This document shows, piece by piece, positions 10,401-18,663 of a stretch of DNA of 64,000 nucleotides. Under the pieces are notes generated by a model that worked only from the letters and a program-made list of their open reading frames with translations, did not search any database and was not told the DNA's origin. Position 1 is the stretch's first letter; each line of letters starts with the position of its first letter. A program made the position numbers and the translations under genes. Source of the DNA: Nitrospira defluvii (GTDB lineage Bacteria; Nitrospirota; Nitrospiria; Nitrospirales; Nitrospiraceae). The stretch spans positions 124,001-188,000 of the forward strand of contig WYAX01000015.1 of the NCBI GenBank assembly GCA_011525625.1, written 5' to 3'.

Positions 10401-11893
10401 CTGCGGATACCGACCATCCTAACGGTTGGGGCACAATTCTGATCGGCGGATTTAGGATGGGGGGAAGTTGTGGCGCGTGTACCGCGGGGACCGGCGCGCC
10501 TCCGATGACCGTCAATATCAGCGGCACGGACTACACCTTCTATAGCTCGTACTTTGCGATGGATATCACCAATCCTGATGCTCCCAAGTTGCTTTGGTCG
10601 TTCAGTAGCCCGAGTTTGGGGTTGACGACCAGTGTGCCTGCCGTGGTTCGCGTGAATCCTGCCGCTGATGCGAAAGCCAGCAATACCAACGCGAAATGGT
10701 ACATGGTCGTGGGGTCGGGTCCGACCGGGTATGACGCCAGCGTGACGCAAAGCGCGAAAGTGTTTGCGATAGACCTGGCAACGGGACCGGGGAGTAGTAA
10801 TGCGCTGGTAACATCGTATTCGGTGGGGTCGTGGGATTCCTATATCGGCGACATTACGGCATTGGATCGGGATCTCGACTATCGTCATGATGTCGTCTAT
10901 TTCGGTCGTGTCATTCATGATGGCGCGCTTCCATGGAGAGGCAAAATTTATCGATTGACGATGGGTGCGGGGGGGGCGACGGCGAAATTTGGTACCGTCA
11001 CGAATCCATCGCAGTGGGGAATTGCGTCAGGCAGTGCGCGAGTGCCGACGGAAATGTTGGATACGTTTACCTCTGGAGCGGAGATGGGACCCGTTGCGAG
11101 TGCCCCTTCCGTCACGCTGGATGATGCCGCGAATGTGTGGGTGTTTGTAGGCAGCGGACGTTATTACAGCAAGTCTGACAAGACGGATCTCTCTACTCAG
11201 TATTTTGTGGGGATGAAAGATTCTGTACTCAACACCGGATGCAATCAGTCCGCCGGCGCGCTGAGCTGCATGGATAATGATTTGGTGGATGTGTCGAATG
11301 CCACGGTGTGTGTCGTGGGCGTCGGCGATTGTGGGCTGGCAAGCGGTACCAATCAGGTGTCTGGTGTGACCGGTGCGACCACCTTCGCGGGCTTAATTAG
11401 CCTTGTTCAAAGCAAAGATGGGTGGGTGACCAAGCTTGTTGAGCCGGCCAATCCGCCGACGAATCCGACACCGTATGGCATCGGAGAGCGGGCGGTGAGT
11501 AGTCCCACGGTCTTCGGCGGGGTCGTGTTTTTCCCGACGTTTATACCGACCAACGACATTTGCGTCTCGTCCGGAACCAGCCGACTCTGGGCGCTGTTTT
11601 ATAAGACAGGAAGCGCGTATCAAGAGCCGATTCTGGGCACGACGGGAGCAGGCGCCAATCAGACGGTCAACAAGTTCGGGTCCCTCGGCGAAGGCTTGGC
11701 CTTCGGTGTGGTGGTACATATGGGGTCCGGGCGGGATGGTGGAAGTCCGTTTGGGCTCCTGATCAACATGAGCCAGGGAAACTTCGGAGATTGTGCGACC
11801 TGTACGACAGGTGGCGGAACCTTGGGGTCAAATATTAGCGTTCCTGTGGCGATTGATCCGCGGAGTAGATTCTTCTCATGGACGAACCAGTGA
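7490..11893 (+). CDS. pilY1: Type IV pilus tip adhesin/assembly factor PilY1
   Basis: A 1467-residue exported protein. After a signal peptide (about residues 1-28) comes a von Willebrand A-like region opening with IIVVMDNSGSMSN (MIDAS DxSxS) and containing FVIVFTDGEPT. Three calcium-loop-like segments follow: DTNQDGRLDYKVD, DSDGDGLPNDQTGD and DADHDGVVDSGEQ. The C-terminal half is the PilY1 beta-propeller, recognisable from GDVIHSTPTVVAGPRDRY and AYVGGNDGMLHAFNAG. PilY1 caps the pilus and controls extension/retraction through calcium binding, and often mediates adhesion. AGGAGG precedes the ATG at 7490. It is the last pilus gene except for an overlapping lipoprotein. Confidence 0.93.
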   Translation: MNRRTLVAVMCVAGSLGAALLGFRDAGAVVSNADYTAVPPFVSSATTPNIIVVMDNSGSMSNRACESSSCGTLADGSTSTTTTWTNTTRYSGYFDSLRCYTYNTTDTRFESGTGKTALATACPDAEWDGNFLNWATLRRFDAVKRAMIGGDCFSTRATDGTCPTSGTPALKTVRAQASGLSNERADVTYGGGTGANTYVGRIPLADRTGSPATISIHVSDAYFCVENDTSFNSNCGDSYSVRKYHLKIGYTTEPTGVIQQIGSKARFGLVEFKSSSEGARMLVGAGSRQSINWSGSGVETFSTNTAAMVDAVQESYPSTWTPLSEALYETARYVAQIESTFSTGYVYPIAFSGGVSNGVNFATSGAGSIGTSEITALVGSETCPAGYITNACGRDPYFFGQNHTPPWSSSSQVVACCRTFVIVFTDGEPTQDQNVPTALQDYAHAHHGQHCTGSDSAAPPRTIDDTCNTHAATPYSDLLAEHKTNYADSGSHYLDDVAYWAHTTDLRPCSGTSDGTIAGLSVTGHCIAGTQSLTVYSFFAFGNINGRGILAQAARLGGFEDSNNDGIPQTNEWDKENNLTGAATPDGIPDAYFESSNVDDLQDKLLATIASILRRSASGSSVSVLATASTGEGALYQSYFFPSTIEPSTLSDVKWTGYTQALFIDTFGNTREDTNQDGRLDYKVDKIIKTRFDAASNSVKVDKYVDSDGDGLPNDQTGDSAVTAADCNPCGLALSDILPIWEAGKQLALKDASTRNILTWVDADHDGVVDSGEQIAFTTANEPTLRPYLRAASSTEGTKIINFVRGCDVATCAEQAATRDRRLQVPAGSGTLKVWKLGDVIHSTPTVVAGPRDRYDAIYGDQSYTAFLQKWYNRRQVAYVGGNDGMLHAFNAGYYHPGDDASASAPASTIEHGWFTTAPADNSSGAALGDELWGFVPYELLPQLEFLSRADYQHVYYVDLPLKVADVRIFTADTDHPNGWGTILIGGFRMGGSCGACTAGTGAPPMTVNISGTDYTFYSSYFAMDITNPDAPKLLWSFSSPSLGLTTSVPAVVRVNPAADAKASNTNAKWYMVVGSGPTGYDASVTQSAKVFAIDLATGPGSSNALVTSYSVGSWDSYIGDITALDRDLDYRHDVVYFGRVIHDGALPWRGKIYRLTMGAGGATAKFGTVTNPSQWGIASGSARVPTEMLDTFTSGAEMGPVASAPSVTLDDAANVWVFVGSGRYYSKSDKTDLSTQYFVGMKDSVLNTGCNQSAGALSCMDNDLVDVSNATVCVVGVGDCGLASGTNQVSGVTGATTFAGLISLVQSKDGWVTKLVEPANPPTNPTPYGIGERAVSSPTVFGGVVFFPTFIPTNDICVSSGTSRLWALFYKTGSAYQEPILGTTGAGANQTVNKFGSLGEGLAFGVVVHMGSGRDGGSPFGLLINMSQGNFGDCATCTTGGGTLGSNISVPVAIDPRSRFFSWTNQ

Positions 11894-12846
11894 AGACCGT
11901 CTGGCGAACCCTTTTCCCGGCTTTTCGGGTGCCGCTGATGGCTTTGGCGGCTGCTGCATACTGGGGTTGTTCTTCCTCTCCCCAGGACGGACCGGTTGTC
12001 GGGGGTGGGGTGAAGAGTAATCACCCTCCCACGGTTCGTCTCGTGACGATCGTTCCGGATCCTCTTGTGCTTGCCGGACCCATCACGGCGCATGTGGCGG
12101 CCGACGATCCTGACGGCACCGAACCCACCAAGCGATTTCAATGGATCGTCAACGGAGTTCCAGTCTTGGGGGCGACCGGACCGGAATTGCCTCCCAGCCA
12201 AGTCAAGCGGGGAGATTTGATCGCTCTTGAGGTGATTGCCACGGATGGTCAGGTGGAAAGCGTGCCCTATCGCACACAGCCGGTGACTGTGGTGAATACC
12301 CCGCCGGTGATTGCCCATGTGGTGGTGGAGATGGAGGCTCCGGGAAACGGGAATCGGGTGCACGCCAAGGTAGACGCCGTCGACCCTGATCGTGATGAGA
12401 TCCACTATACGTATCGCTGGTGGAGGAATGATCAAGAGATCCAGGAAGGCGAGGAGAGTGTGCTCGACACCACGGGGTTCGGCAGGAAAGATGTCATTGT
12501 GGTCGAGGTGATTGCGCGGGATCAGGATGCGGCCGCCGCTCCGGTCCGTTCAGCCCCCAGCGCATTGGGGAACTCACCGCCGCTGATAGTGTCGAGTCCG
12601 GTTCCGTTGACGAATCGAGAGGTGTACGAGTATCTCGTGCAAGCCAAGGACGTTGACGGAGATAGTATCACCTATGTGTTGGAGACAGGGCCTCCGGGAA
12701 TGACGATCAATATGGCGACGGGACAAGTGACCTGGAAAATTTTATCTGGTGTGGCGGGCACCCATCGTGTGAAGGTTATGGCAGAGGACGGACAGGGAGG
12801 GGCGGCCTGGCAAGAATTCGAACTGTCTATTCCCTCGACGGCCTAG
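11878..12846 (+). CDS. Lipoprotein with Ig-like/cadherin-like repeats, coupled to pilY1
   Basis: A 322-residue protein starting 16 bases inside the end of pilY1 in another frame, so it is probably translationally coupled to it. The N-terminus has a hydrophobic stretch ending in AAYWGCSSS, a lipobox-like site with the Cys at about residue 37. The mature part contains three repeats of about 90 residues, each opening with a PP-x-V/I motif (NHPPTVRL, NTPPVIAHV, NSPPLIVSS) and carrying DPDG/DRDE/DVDGD acidic loops, typical of Ig-like or cadherin-like folds that bind calcium. The last repeat has PPGMTINMATGQVTW, the signature of putative-Ig domains. Likely role: surface or periplasmic partner of PilY1 (inferred from overlap). 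Confidence 0.7.
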   Translation: MDEPVKTVWRTLFPAFRVPLMALAAAAYWGCSSSPQDGPVVGGGVKSNHPPTVRLVTIVPDPLVLAGPITAHVAADDPDGTEPTKRFQWIVNGVPVLGATGPELPPSQVKRGDLIALEVIATDGQVESVPYRTQPVTVVNTPPVIAHVVVEMEAPGNGNRVHAKVDAVDPDRDEIHYTYRWWRNDQEIQEGEESVLDTTGFGRKDVIVVEVIARDQDAAAAPVRSAPSALGNSPPLIVSSPVPLTNREVYEYLVQAKDVDGDSITYVLETGPPGMTINMATGQVTWKILSGVAGTHRVKVMAEDGQGGAAWQEFELSIPSTA

Positions 12847-12996
12847 TCGTTGGCGCAACCGTCGGCGTAAGGCTAGCGCTCTGCGGGCGTCAGAGATCTC
12901 TCCCGCTGTCATCTGTTTCCCCCGATCTTGTCCCGGACTTTCGCTGTTTGCTAGAATCCCTCTATCGCTTCGACGAAAGGAGTGCTCGACACCGGC

Positions 12997-14055
12997 GTGC
13001 GCAAGATCAAACTACGGGAAGGCACAAACACGGCGGTCCTCTTTGGACACCACGATCGCCACCTCAAGCTGATTGAGGAGGAATATGGCGTGCGATGTTC
13101 GGCGCGTGGCGAAGAAGTCACGGTCGAAGGAACGCCTGAGACGGTAAAGCAGGCCGAACGAGTCCTCAACGAACTCGCCGCGCTCACCAATGAAGGCTAT
13201 GAACTCAGGTCCGATGATATCAGTCATGCCCTGACCGCACTCCGCCACAACCAGGACGCCTCGCTGAAAGAGCTGCTCTTCAGCGCCTCTCCTATCGTCA
13301 CCAGAAAGCGGTTCATTGTTCCCAAGACTCCAACGCAGAAGCACTACCTCGAGGCCATCGAAAAACACGACATCGTGATCGGGATAGGTCCGGCCGGAAC
13401 CGGCAAGACGTACTTGGCGATGGCGATGGCAGTGAGTGCACTGATGAGAAAGGACGTCAGTCGCATCATTCTCGCGCGTCCGGCAGTGGAAGCCGGGGAA
13501 AAGCTGGGGTATCTGCCGGGGGACATGTACGCCAAGGTCAATCCATATCTTCGTCCTCTTTATGATGCGCTATTCGATATGATGGATATGGAGCGGGCCA
13601 ACCGGCTCATCGATCGGGGAGATATCGAAATCGCTCCGCTCGCGTTCATGCGCGGCCGTACGCTCAACGACTCGTTTGTGATTTTGGATGAGGCGCAGAA
13701 CGCCACTGCCGAACAGATGAAGATGTTCCTTACGCGTTTGGGTTTTCACTCGAAAGCCGTCGTCACGGGTGATATTACGCAGATTGATTTGCCCTCGGAT
13801 CGGGTCTCTGGGCTGATCGAAGTACGGGAGATTCTTCACGGTATTGCGGGTATCGAATTTGTCCACTTCGATGAGCGAGACGTCGTTCGACATCGTCTCG
13901 TGCAAGAAATCATCAAGGCCTACGACCGTCATGCCGCTACTCCGACACACCTTCCTCCCGCGCGAAGAAGTGAACCGTCCAAAGGTCAGCGACAGGACTC
14001 CAAGGCTCCTCGGTCCAATCCCTCCCAGCCAGGTTCCTGGGGCCAATCGCATTAA
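12997..14055 (+). CDS. phoH: PhoH-like ATPase
   Basis: About 352 residues, usual for the PhoH/YbeZ family. An N-terminal KH-like segment (about residues 1-75) is followed by a RecA-like ATPase core with Walker A GIGPAGTGKTYLA (about 129-141) and Walker B FVILDEAQNATAEQMKMFL. Position directly before ybeY with overlapping TAATG is the classic ybeZ-ybeY arrangement; these proteins act together in 16S rRNA maturation and ribosome quality control. GTG 12997 is preferred because it begins the conserved RKIKLREG stretch; GTG 12982 overlaps the only Shine-Dalgarno-like AAAGGAG (12976-12982). The C-terminal tail of about 40 residues is low-complexity. Confidence 0.88.
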   Translation: MRKIKLREGTNTAVLFGHHDRHLKLIEEEYGVRCSARGEEVTVEGTPETVKQAERVLNELAALTNEGYELRSDDISHALTALRHNQDASLKELLFSASPIVTRKRFIVPKTPTQKHYLEAIEKHDIVIGIGPAGTGKTYLAMAMAVSALMRKDVSRIILARPAVEAGEKLGYLPGDMYAKVNPYLRPLYDALFDMMDMERANRLIDRGDIEIAPLAFMRGRTLNDSFVILDEAQNATAEQMKMFLTRLGFHSKAVVTGDITQIDLPSDRVSGLIEVREILHGIAGIEFVHFDERDVVRHRLVQEIIKAYDRHAATPTHLPPARRSEPSKGQRQDSKAPRSNPSQPGSWGQSH

Positions 14056-14513
14056 TGCCGGTCATTGTCGGCATGCGGCTTCGGCGGCGGCGCCTCAGCC
14101 TCGAACACCTCACGAAACTCGCCGGTCGTATCCTTCAGTCCGTCGGGGAACCTGAGGCGTTGCTGAGCCTGGAAATAGTAGGAGACGTTCGGATGCGTCG
14201 CCTCAATCGACTGTTTCGCCAGCGCGACACAACAACCGATGTCCTTGCGTTCGCGACCAGGGAGGGTCCAGGGCCGCCTTCTGCGCTGCTCGGAGACGTG
14301 GTCATTTCATTGCCCCAGGCTCTTCGGCAGTCCCGTCGACATCAACGAGGGGTCGACTATGAACTGGTGGTGCTGTTGATTCACGGCATTCTGCATCTGT
14401 GCGGCTACGACCATGAGCGGAGTGAGCAGGAAGCGAGAAGAATGAGCCGGCGCGAACGGGCTGTGCTCCGTACCGTCGGCCGAATCCCCAGATTATTAGT
14501 GTCCGGCGAATGA
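14055..14513 (+). CDS. ybeY: Endoribonuclease YbeY
   Basis: A 152-residue metalloprotein with the defining zinc motif HGILHLCGYDH (about residues 112-122). It is a single-strand-specific endoribonuclease needed for 16S rRNA 3' end processing and 70S quality control. DVLAFATREG and LLGDVVISL are the other conserved family segments. It starts on the last base of the PhoH-like gene stop codon, consistent with translational coupling of functionally linked proteins. Confidence 0.93.
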   Translation: MPVIVGMRLRRRRLSLEHLTKLAGRILQSVGEPEALLSLEIVGDVRMRRLNRLFRQRDTTTDVLAFATREGPGPPSALLGDVVISLPQALRQSRRHQRGVDYELVVLLIHGILHLCGYDHERSEQEARRMSRRERAVLRTVGRIPRLLVSGE

Positions 14514-14584
14514 GATCGGGTATGATGCACTGCCTGATGAGCGGTGCGTGTAGCTCCCGGGCAGACAGACTTACGAGGTGAGCG

Positions 14585-15499
14585 GTGGGTTGGTTTCAGA
14601 AATTGAGCGAGGGGCTTGCCAAAACGCGTGATGCGGTCACGGGGCATCTCGACCGACTGCTCGGGCGCGCAGCGGATCCGGCTCTGCTGGACGAGCTGGA
14701 GGTGGCCCTGATCAGCGCGGATCTGGGCATGCCGGTGGTGGATCGCGTGATGGAACAGCTGCGCGCGCAGATGCGCGGGGGGAATTTCTCCGACTCCGAA
14801 AAGGTTCGCGAGCTGCTGCGCAAGTCCGTGCTCGATATCTTGCTCCCGACGCAATCCGCTTCGATGGAGCAGCTTGTGGCCCAAGGGCCGCGCCCATTTG
14901 TGATCCTTGCCGTGGGGGTCAACGGTGTCGGGAAGACGACCACCGTGGCCAAGCTCACCCAGCGGTTTTGCCAACAGGGCAAGACCCCGCTTCTTGTTGC
15001 CGGGGATACGTTTCGCGCGGCAGCGATCGATCAGCTCCAGGTGTGGGCGGACCGCATCAACGTGGAGGTCATTCGCCATCGACCCGGTGCCGATCCGGCG
15101 GCGGTTGCCTACGACGGGATCACGGCCGCCAAGGCGCGTGGGGTCGACGTGGTACTCATCGATACCGCCGGCCGGCTGCACACCAAGACCAATCTGATGG
15201 ACGAGCTGCGAAAGATCAAACGTGTGGTCGCACAAGAGTGTCCCGGCGCTCCCCATGAAGTCCTGCTTGTCCTCGATGCCACGGTCGGTCAGAATGCCAT
15301 CGCCCAAGCACGGCAATTTCACGACGCGGTCGGTGTGACAGGTATCGCTCTGACCAAACTGGACGGAACGGCGCGGGGCGGGATCGTGGTCGCCATCGCC
15401 GATACGTTCAAGATCCCGGTTCGCCTGATCGGAGTCGGAGAATCAGTCGAAGATTTGCAGGACTTTGACGCCAAGGCGTTTGTCGACGCATTATTCTAA
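14585..15499 (+). CDS. ftsY: Signal recognition particle receptor FtsY
   Basis: A 304-residue SRP GTPase consisting of the N and G domains only; the acidic A domain of Escherichia coli FtsY is absent, as in many non-enterobacterial forms. Motifs: P-loop GVNGVGKTTTVAKL (about 111-124), DTAGRLHTK (about 193) and TKLDGTARGG (about 257). It docks the ribosome-SRP complex at the membrane translocon. The GTG start at 14585 has GAGGTG 4 bases upstream. It follows ybeY by 71 bases in the same orientation. Confidence 0.94.
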   Translation: MGWFQKLSEGLAKTRDAVTGHLDRLLGRAADPALLDELEVALISADLGMPVVDRVMEQLRAQMRGGNFSDSEKVRELLRKSVLDILLPTQSASMEQLVAQGPRPFVILAVGVNGVGKTTTVAKLTQRFCQQGKTPLLVAGDTFRAAAIDQLQVWADRINVEVIRHRPGADPAAVAYDGITAAKARGVDVVLIDTAGRLHTKTNLMDELRKIKRVVAQECPGAPHEVLLVLDATVGQNAIAQARQFHDAVGVTGIALTKLDGTARGGIVVAIADTFKIPVRLIGVGESVEDLQDFDAKAFVDALF

Positions 15500-15654
15500 C
15501 CCTCCATCCCTGGCCGAGGGCGGCCCCGCCTACTTAAACGCTTTCGTTCAATTGCTTCTCATCCCGTGGGGCCCATGCTAGGCTGTTTCTTCCGGTGTTC
15601 TCGCGAGGAGGAGCTTCGGCAGTACCGGGCATTGCACCGCATCGGGAGCAGCTT

Positions 15655-16440
15655 ATGAGTACGCTGTTGGTGATTGATGATGATCGGTTGCACTGCGACC
15701 TGTTGCAGGTGGCATTGGCGCGGCATGGGTATCAGGTCAGCACCGCCACAGGCGGTCGTGAAGGCGTGGCATTGTTTCGGCAGCTCCGACCCGTCGTGAC
15801 ACTGCTGGATCTCCGTATGCCGGAGATGGACGGGCTGGCTGTGCTCAAGGAGATTCGAACGCTCGATCCCCGCGCGGGGGTGATCATGTTGGGAGGCGGC
15901 GCAACGGAGGAGTTAGAAAATCACGCTCGGAAATTGCGCGTCACCGATTTTTTCAGGAAAGGGTTGTCGCTGGACGTGCTCGTCGGTGCGGTGCATCGGG
16001 CGGTACAACAGGCTAGGCGAGAGGCATCCGCCACCGCGTTGCGGGCGGAAGCGGACATGGAGCAAGCTCCGGAGGAACAGATTCTTGTCGTCGATGACGA
16101 TGTGATGACGCGGGACCTGCTTGTCCGCTTCCTCAGCCTGCGGGGCTATCGTGTGCGTGCGGCCAAGGACGGCCGTGAAGCGTTACGGCTGGTCGAGGAA
16201 TCGTCCCCTGACTTGGTGATCCTCGACCTGGCCATGCCGGAAATGAATGGGGTGGAACTCCTGCGGGCGCTGGCTGCGCGGGACTATGCCGGAAGAACGA
16301 TTATTTTGAGCGGGCATCAAAACGATTCATTGCTGGCCGACGCGTGGGCCTTGGGGCCGCAGGAGGTGCTAGATAAGCCCCTGGATTTGGAACGGGCATT
16401 GATGGCCGTCCAGCTTGTGATGGTCTGCCGGGAGTGTTAA
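15655..16440 (+). CDS. Tandem-receiver response regulator without output domain
   Basis: A 261-residue protein made of two CheY-like receiver domains. REC1 (about 1-120) has the acidic pair IDDDR and the phospho-acceptor in LLDLRMPEMDG. REC2 (about 140-260) has VDDDV, VILDLAMPEMNG, the switch Ser in IILSGHQ and Lys in VLDKPLD. In REC1 the usual Thr/Ser is replaced (VIMLGGGA), so its phosphorylation-induced switching may differ. There is no DNA-binding or enzymatic output domain and no adjacent histidine kinase, suggesting a phosphorelay adaptor. ATG 15655 is chosen for GGGAG 6 bases upstream; the frame is open back to 15595. Confidence 0.8.
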   Translation: MSTLLVIDDDRLHCDLLQVALARHGYQVSTATGGREGVALFRQLRPVVTLLDLRMPEMDGLAVLKEIRTLDPRAGVIMLGGGATEELENHARKLRVTDFFRKGLSLDVLVGAVHRAVQQARREASATALRAEADMEQAPEEQILVVDDDVMTRDLLVRFLSLRGYRVRAAKDGREALRLVEESSPDLVILDLAMPEMNGVELLRALAARDYAGRTIILSGHQNDSLLADAWALGPQEVLDKPLDLERALMAVQLVMVCREC

Positions 16441-16473
16441 TCTTCACGCTCCACCTTGTGGTGCCGGTGAAGG

Positions 16474-18663
16474 GTGAATTGGTTGCATCGCTTCTTCCGC
16501 TTCAGTCTGCTTGTCTCCTGTCTCCTTCCTGCGCTCGCAGCGGCTCAGCCTCTTAGACAGACCCCGACGATTGAACACCATCAACTCACCCTCGAACTGC
16601 GGCCGGACTCCCATCAACTGATCGCGACGGATCGTCTGACCGTGCGCGGAGGGGCCTCCGGGCAAGAGTTGGAGTTTTCCCTTGCGCCGGCTCTTGAGTT
16701 GGAACGTATCGAGGATGTCACTCGCTGTCAGGACCCCTGCGAGTCTGCCCCTCAACTTATGTTCAGAAGAGAGCGCATAGCCGGTGGGACAGCCCTGTCT
16801 CGCGTCATCCTGTCGCAGCCGGCCAGCGGTGCAAATGACCGCCCAGTGCTGCTGAAATTTTCCTACCGTGGTGTCATCGACGATCCTCCCCGCGATCCAC
16901 GTCACCTGCGCTTTGTGACCCCGAGTGAGACCTCCGGCCACATTGGTCCGGAGGGGGTTTACTTGAGTAGTGAAAGTCAGTGGTACCCCGATCTGGACGA
17001 TTCATTGGCTACCTATGATGTGAGGATTGTATTGCCGGAAGGATGGTCTGCCGTCACGCAAGGAACGGCTCAGTCCGATCCCGCACACTGGATTGTCTCC
17101 ACGAACAGTGAAGCGTTGACGGTGGTCGCCAACCGATTCGTGGTGAAGACTCGTCCCTGGAAAGCGCAATCGGGACAGGCCGTCCTTCTGGCCACCTATC
17201 TGTTTCCGGACGAAGCGGCGTTGGCTGATGAGTATCTCGATGCGTCGGCCCGCTATCTCGACGCCTATATTCCACTGCTTGGCCCCTATCCGTTTACGCA
17301 GTTCGCAGTGGTCGAGAACTTCTTTTCAAGCGGCCTGGGCATGCCGTCGTTTACGCTGTTAGGAAGTGGCGTGATCAAGCGGCACTATACTCAGCCCTAT
17401 GCGTTGGGGCATGAAATCGTACATTCCTGGATCGGCAATGGGGTGTTCAATCGGGTGAGTCGTGGCAATTGGGTGGAGGGGCTCACGACGTATTTGTCCA
17501 ACTACTATTATCATGAACTGATGGGCGACGCGGTTCAGGCGCGCGAGCAGCGGCGGTTAATGCTGCTGGGGTATGCCGTCTACGTTCGTCCAGGTGAGGG
17601 ATATCCCGTCAAAGAGTTTGCGCAGAAGCAGGATGAAAAGGACAATGCCATCGGCTATCAGCAATGCGCTATGGTGTTTCACGCCCTTCGACAGGAAATG
17701 GGCGAAGAGGCGTTCTGGCGGGCCGTGAGACAGATCCCGGAGCGATACCTCGGTGCCGTGGCAGACTGGGACGATCTCGAGCGGATTTTCCAGGAGGTGG
17801 CTGGCCGAAACCTCCGCTGGTTTTTTGCCCAGTGGGTTGAACGGGCCGGTGCGCCGGACATCGAACTGTCGGGTTTGCGTGTGCAGCCGTCCCGCAGCAT
17901 GGCCGGGGCACAGGGCGGAACCGAGGCGGTCGTGCATCTCGCTCAACGGGGTGTGCCATACCGTGTCTCGATCGAACTGGAGTTTGTGCTGAGCGAGGGG
18001 CGTACCCACCGGACGCGGGTGCAACTCACCGAAGCACAGCAGGACGTCATCGTCCCGGTGCCGGAGCGGCCTCTGGCTGTGCGGATGGATCCCGGCGTCC
18101 ACCTGTTTCGTCGCATCGCCCGATCCGATATGGCTCCGATGCTGAATCTGTATGTGACAGACGCGCAGCGGACCATCGTCGTTTCGCGGGACGGCTCCGG
18201 AACCCCCGGCCCGTTTCCCGACATCGTGCAACGTATCGTCGCACAGGAAGCGGCGAAATCAGCCTTGTCACGCACGACGGTGGTGACTGCGGCCGACGAC
18301 TGGAGTGCTGCGCGGGCTGGATCCTGGCTGGTGTTGGGCGGCCCTCGAGACAATCCGGCGGCGGCCGCAGTGGTGCAGCAGTGCCGAGATCATTTTCGAC
18401 TGACCGACAACGGCTTTTTCGTTGACGGAAAGTCCTATGCAGGCGCCGGTATGGCGCTATTGGTGTCTTGTCGGCGGGAGGACCATCCGGGCAGCGTAGT
18501 GACCCTGCTGTACGGGGTGACCCCGCAGGCATTGGGTCGTGTCGCCCGGCTCTTGTTTTTTTACGGGTGGCAGAGTTATGTGGTGTTTCAGGACGGAGCC
18601 GTGGTAGCGCGCGGAGATTGGGAGGATATGATGAGTGCAGAGGTGCCAAGTGAAACACGGTAA
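16474..18663 (+). CDS. Exported M1-like (gluzincin) metallopeptidase
   Basis: A 729-residue protein with a signal peptide (about 1-24, ending LPALAAAQP). The catalytic region has HEIVH (about 313-317) and a downstream Glu in NWVEGLTTY, the zinc ligands of M1 aminopeptidase-like enzymes. The spacing counts as 17 residues between the motif and the Glu rather than the usual 18. The upstream VENFFSSGLGMPS corresponds in position to the substrate-anchoring loop. The N-terminal beta domain (about 25-230) and C-terminal 250 residues fit an M1 architecture. GTG start with GGTGAAG just upstream. It heads a unit with a PD40 protein (14-base overlap) and a PAP2 phosphatase. Confidence 0.75.
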   Translation: MNWLHRFFRFSLLVSCLLPALAAAQPLRQTPTIEHHQLTLELRPDSHQLIATDRLTVRGGASGQELEFSLAPALELERIEDVTRCQDPCESAPQLMFRRERIAGGTALSRVILSQPASGANDRPVLLKFSYRGVIDDPPRDPRHLRFVTPSETSGHIGPEGVYLSSESQWYPDLDDSLATYDVRIVLPEGWSAVTQGTAQSDPAHWIVSTNSEALTVVANRFVVKTRPWKAQSGQAVLLATYLFPDEAALADEYLDASARYLDAYIPLLGPYPFTQFAVVENFFSSGLGMPSFTLLGSGVIKRHYTQPYALGHEIVHSWIGNGVFNRVSRGNWVEGLTTYLSNYYYHELMGDAVQAREQRRLMLLGYAVYVRPGEGYPVKEFAQKQDEKDNAIGYQQCAMVFHALRQEMGEEAFWRAVRQIPERYLGAVADWDDLERIFQEVAGRNLRWFFAQWVERAGAPDIELSGLRVQPSRSMAGAQGGTEAVVHLAQRGVPYRVSIELEFVLSEGRTHRTRVQLTEAQQDVIVPVPERPLAVRMDPGVHLFRRIARSDMAPMLNLYVTDAQRTIVVSRDGSGTPGPFPDIVQRIVAQEAAKSALSRTTVVTAADDWSAARAGSWLVLGGPRDNPAAAAVVQQCRDHFRLTDNGFFVDGKSYAGAGMALLVSCRREDHPGSVVTLLYGVTPQALGRVARLLFFYGWQSYVVFQDGAVVARGDWEDMMSAEVPSETR

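Noticed and set aside
9347-10918. Long open frame antisense to pilY1 (over 500 codons)
   Set aside because: Arg/His-rich, no domain; a typical GC-rich antisense shadow of a strongly supported gene.
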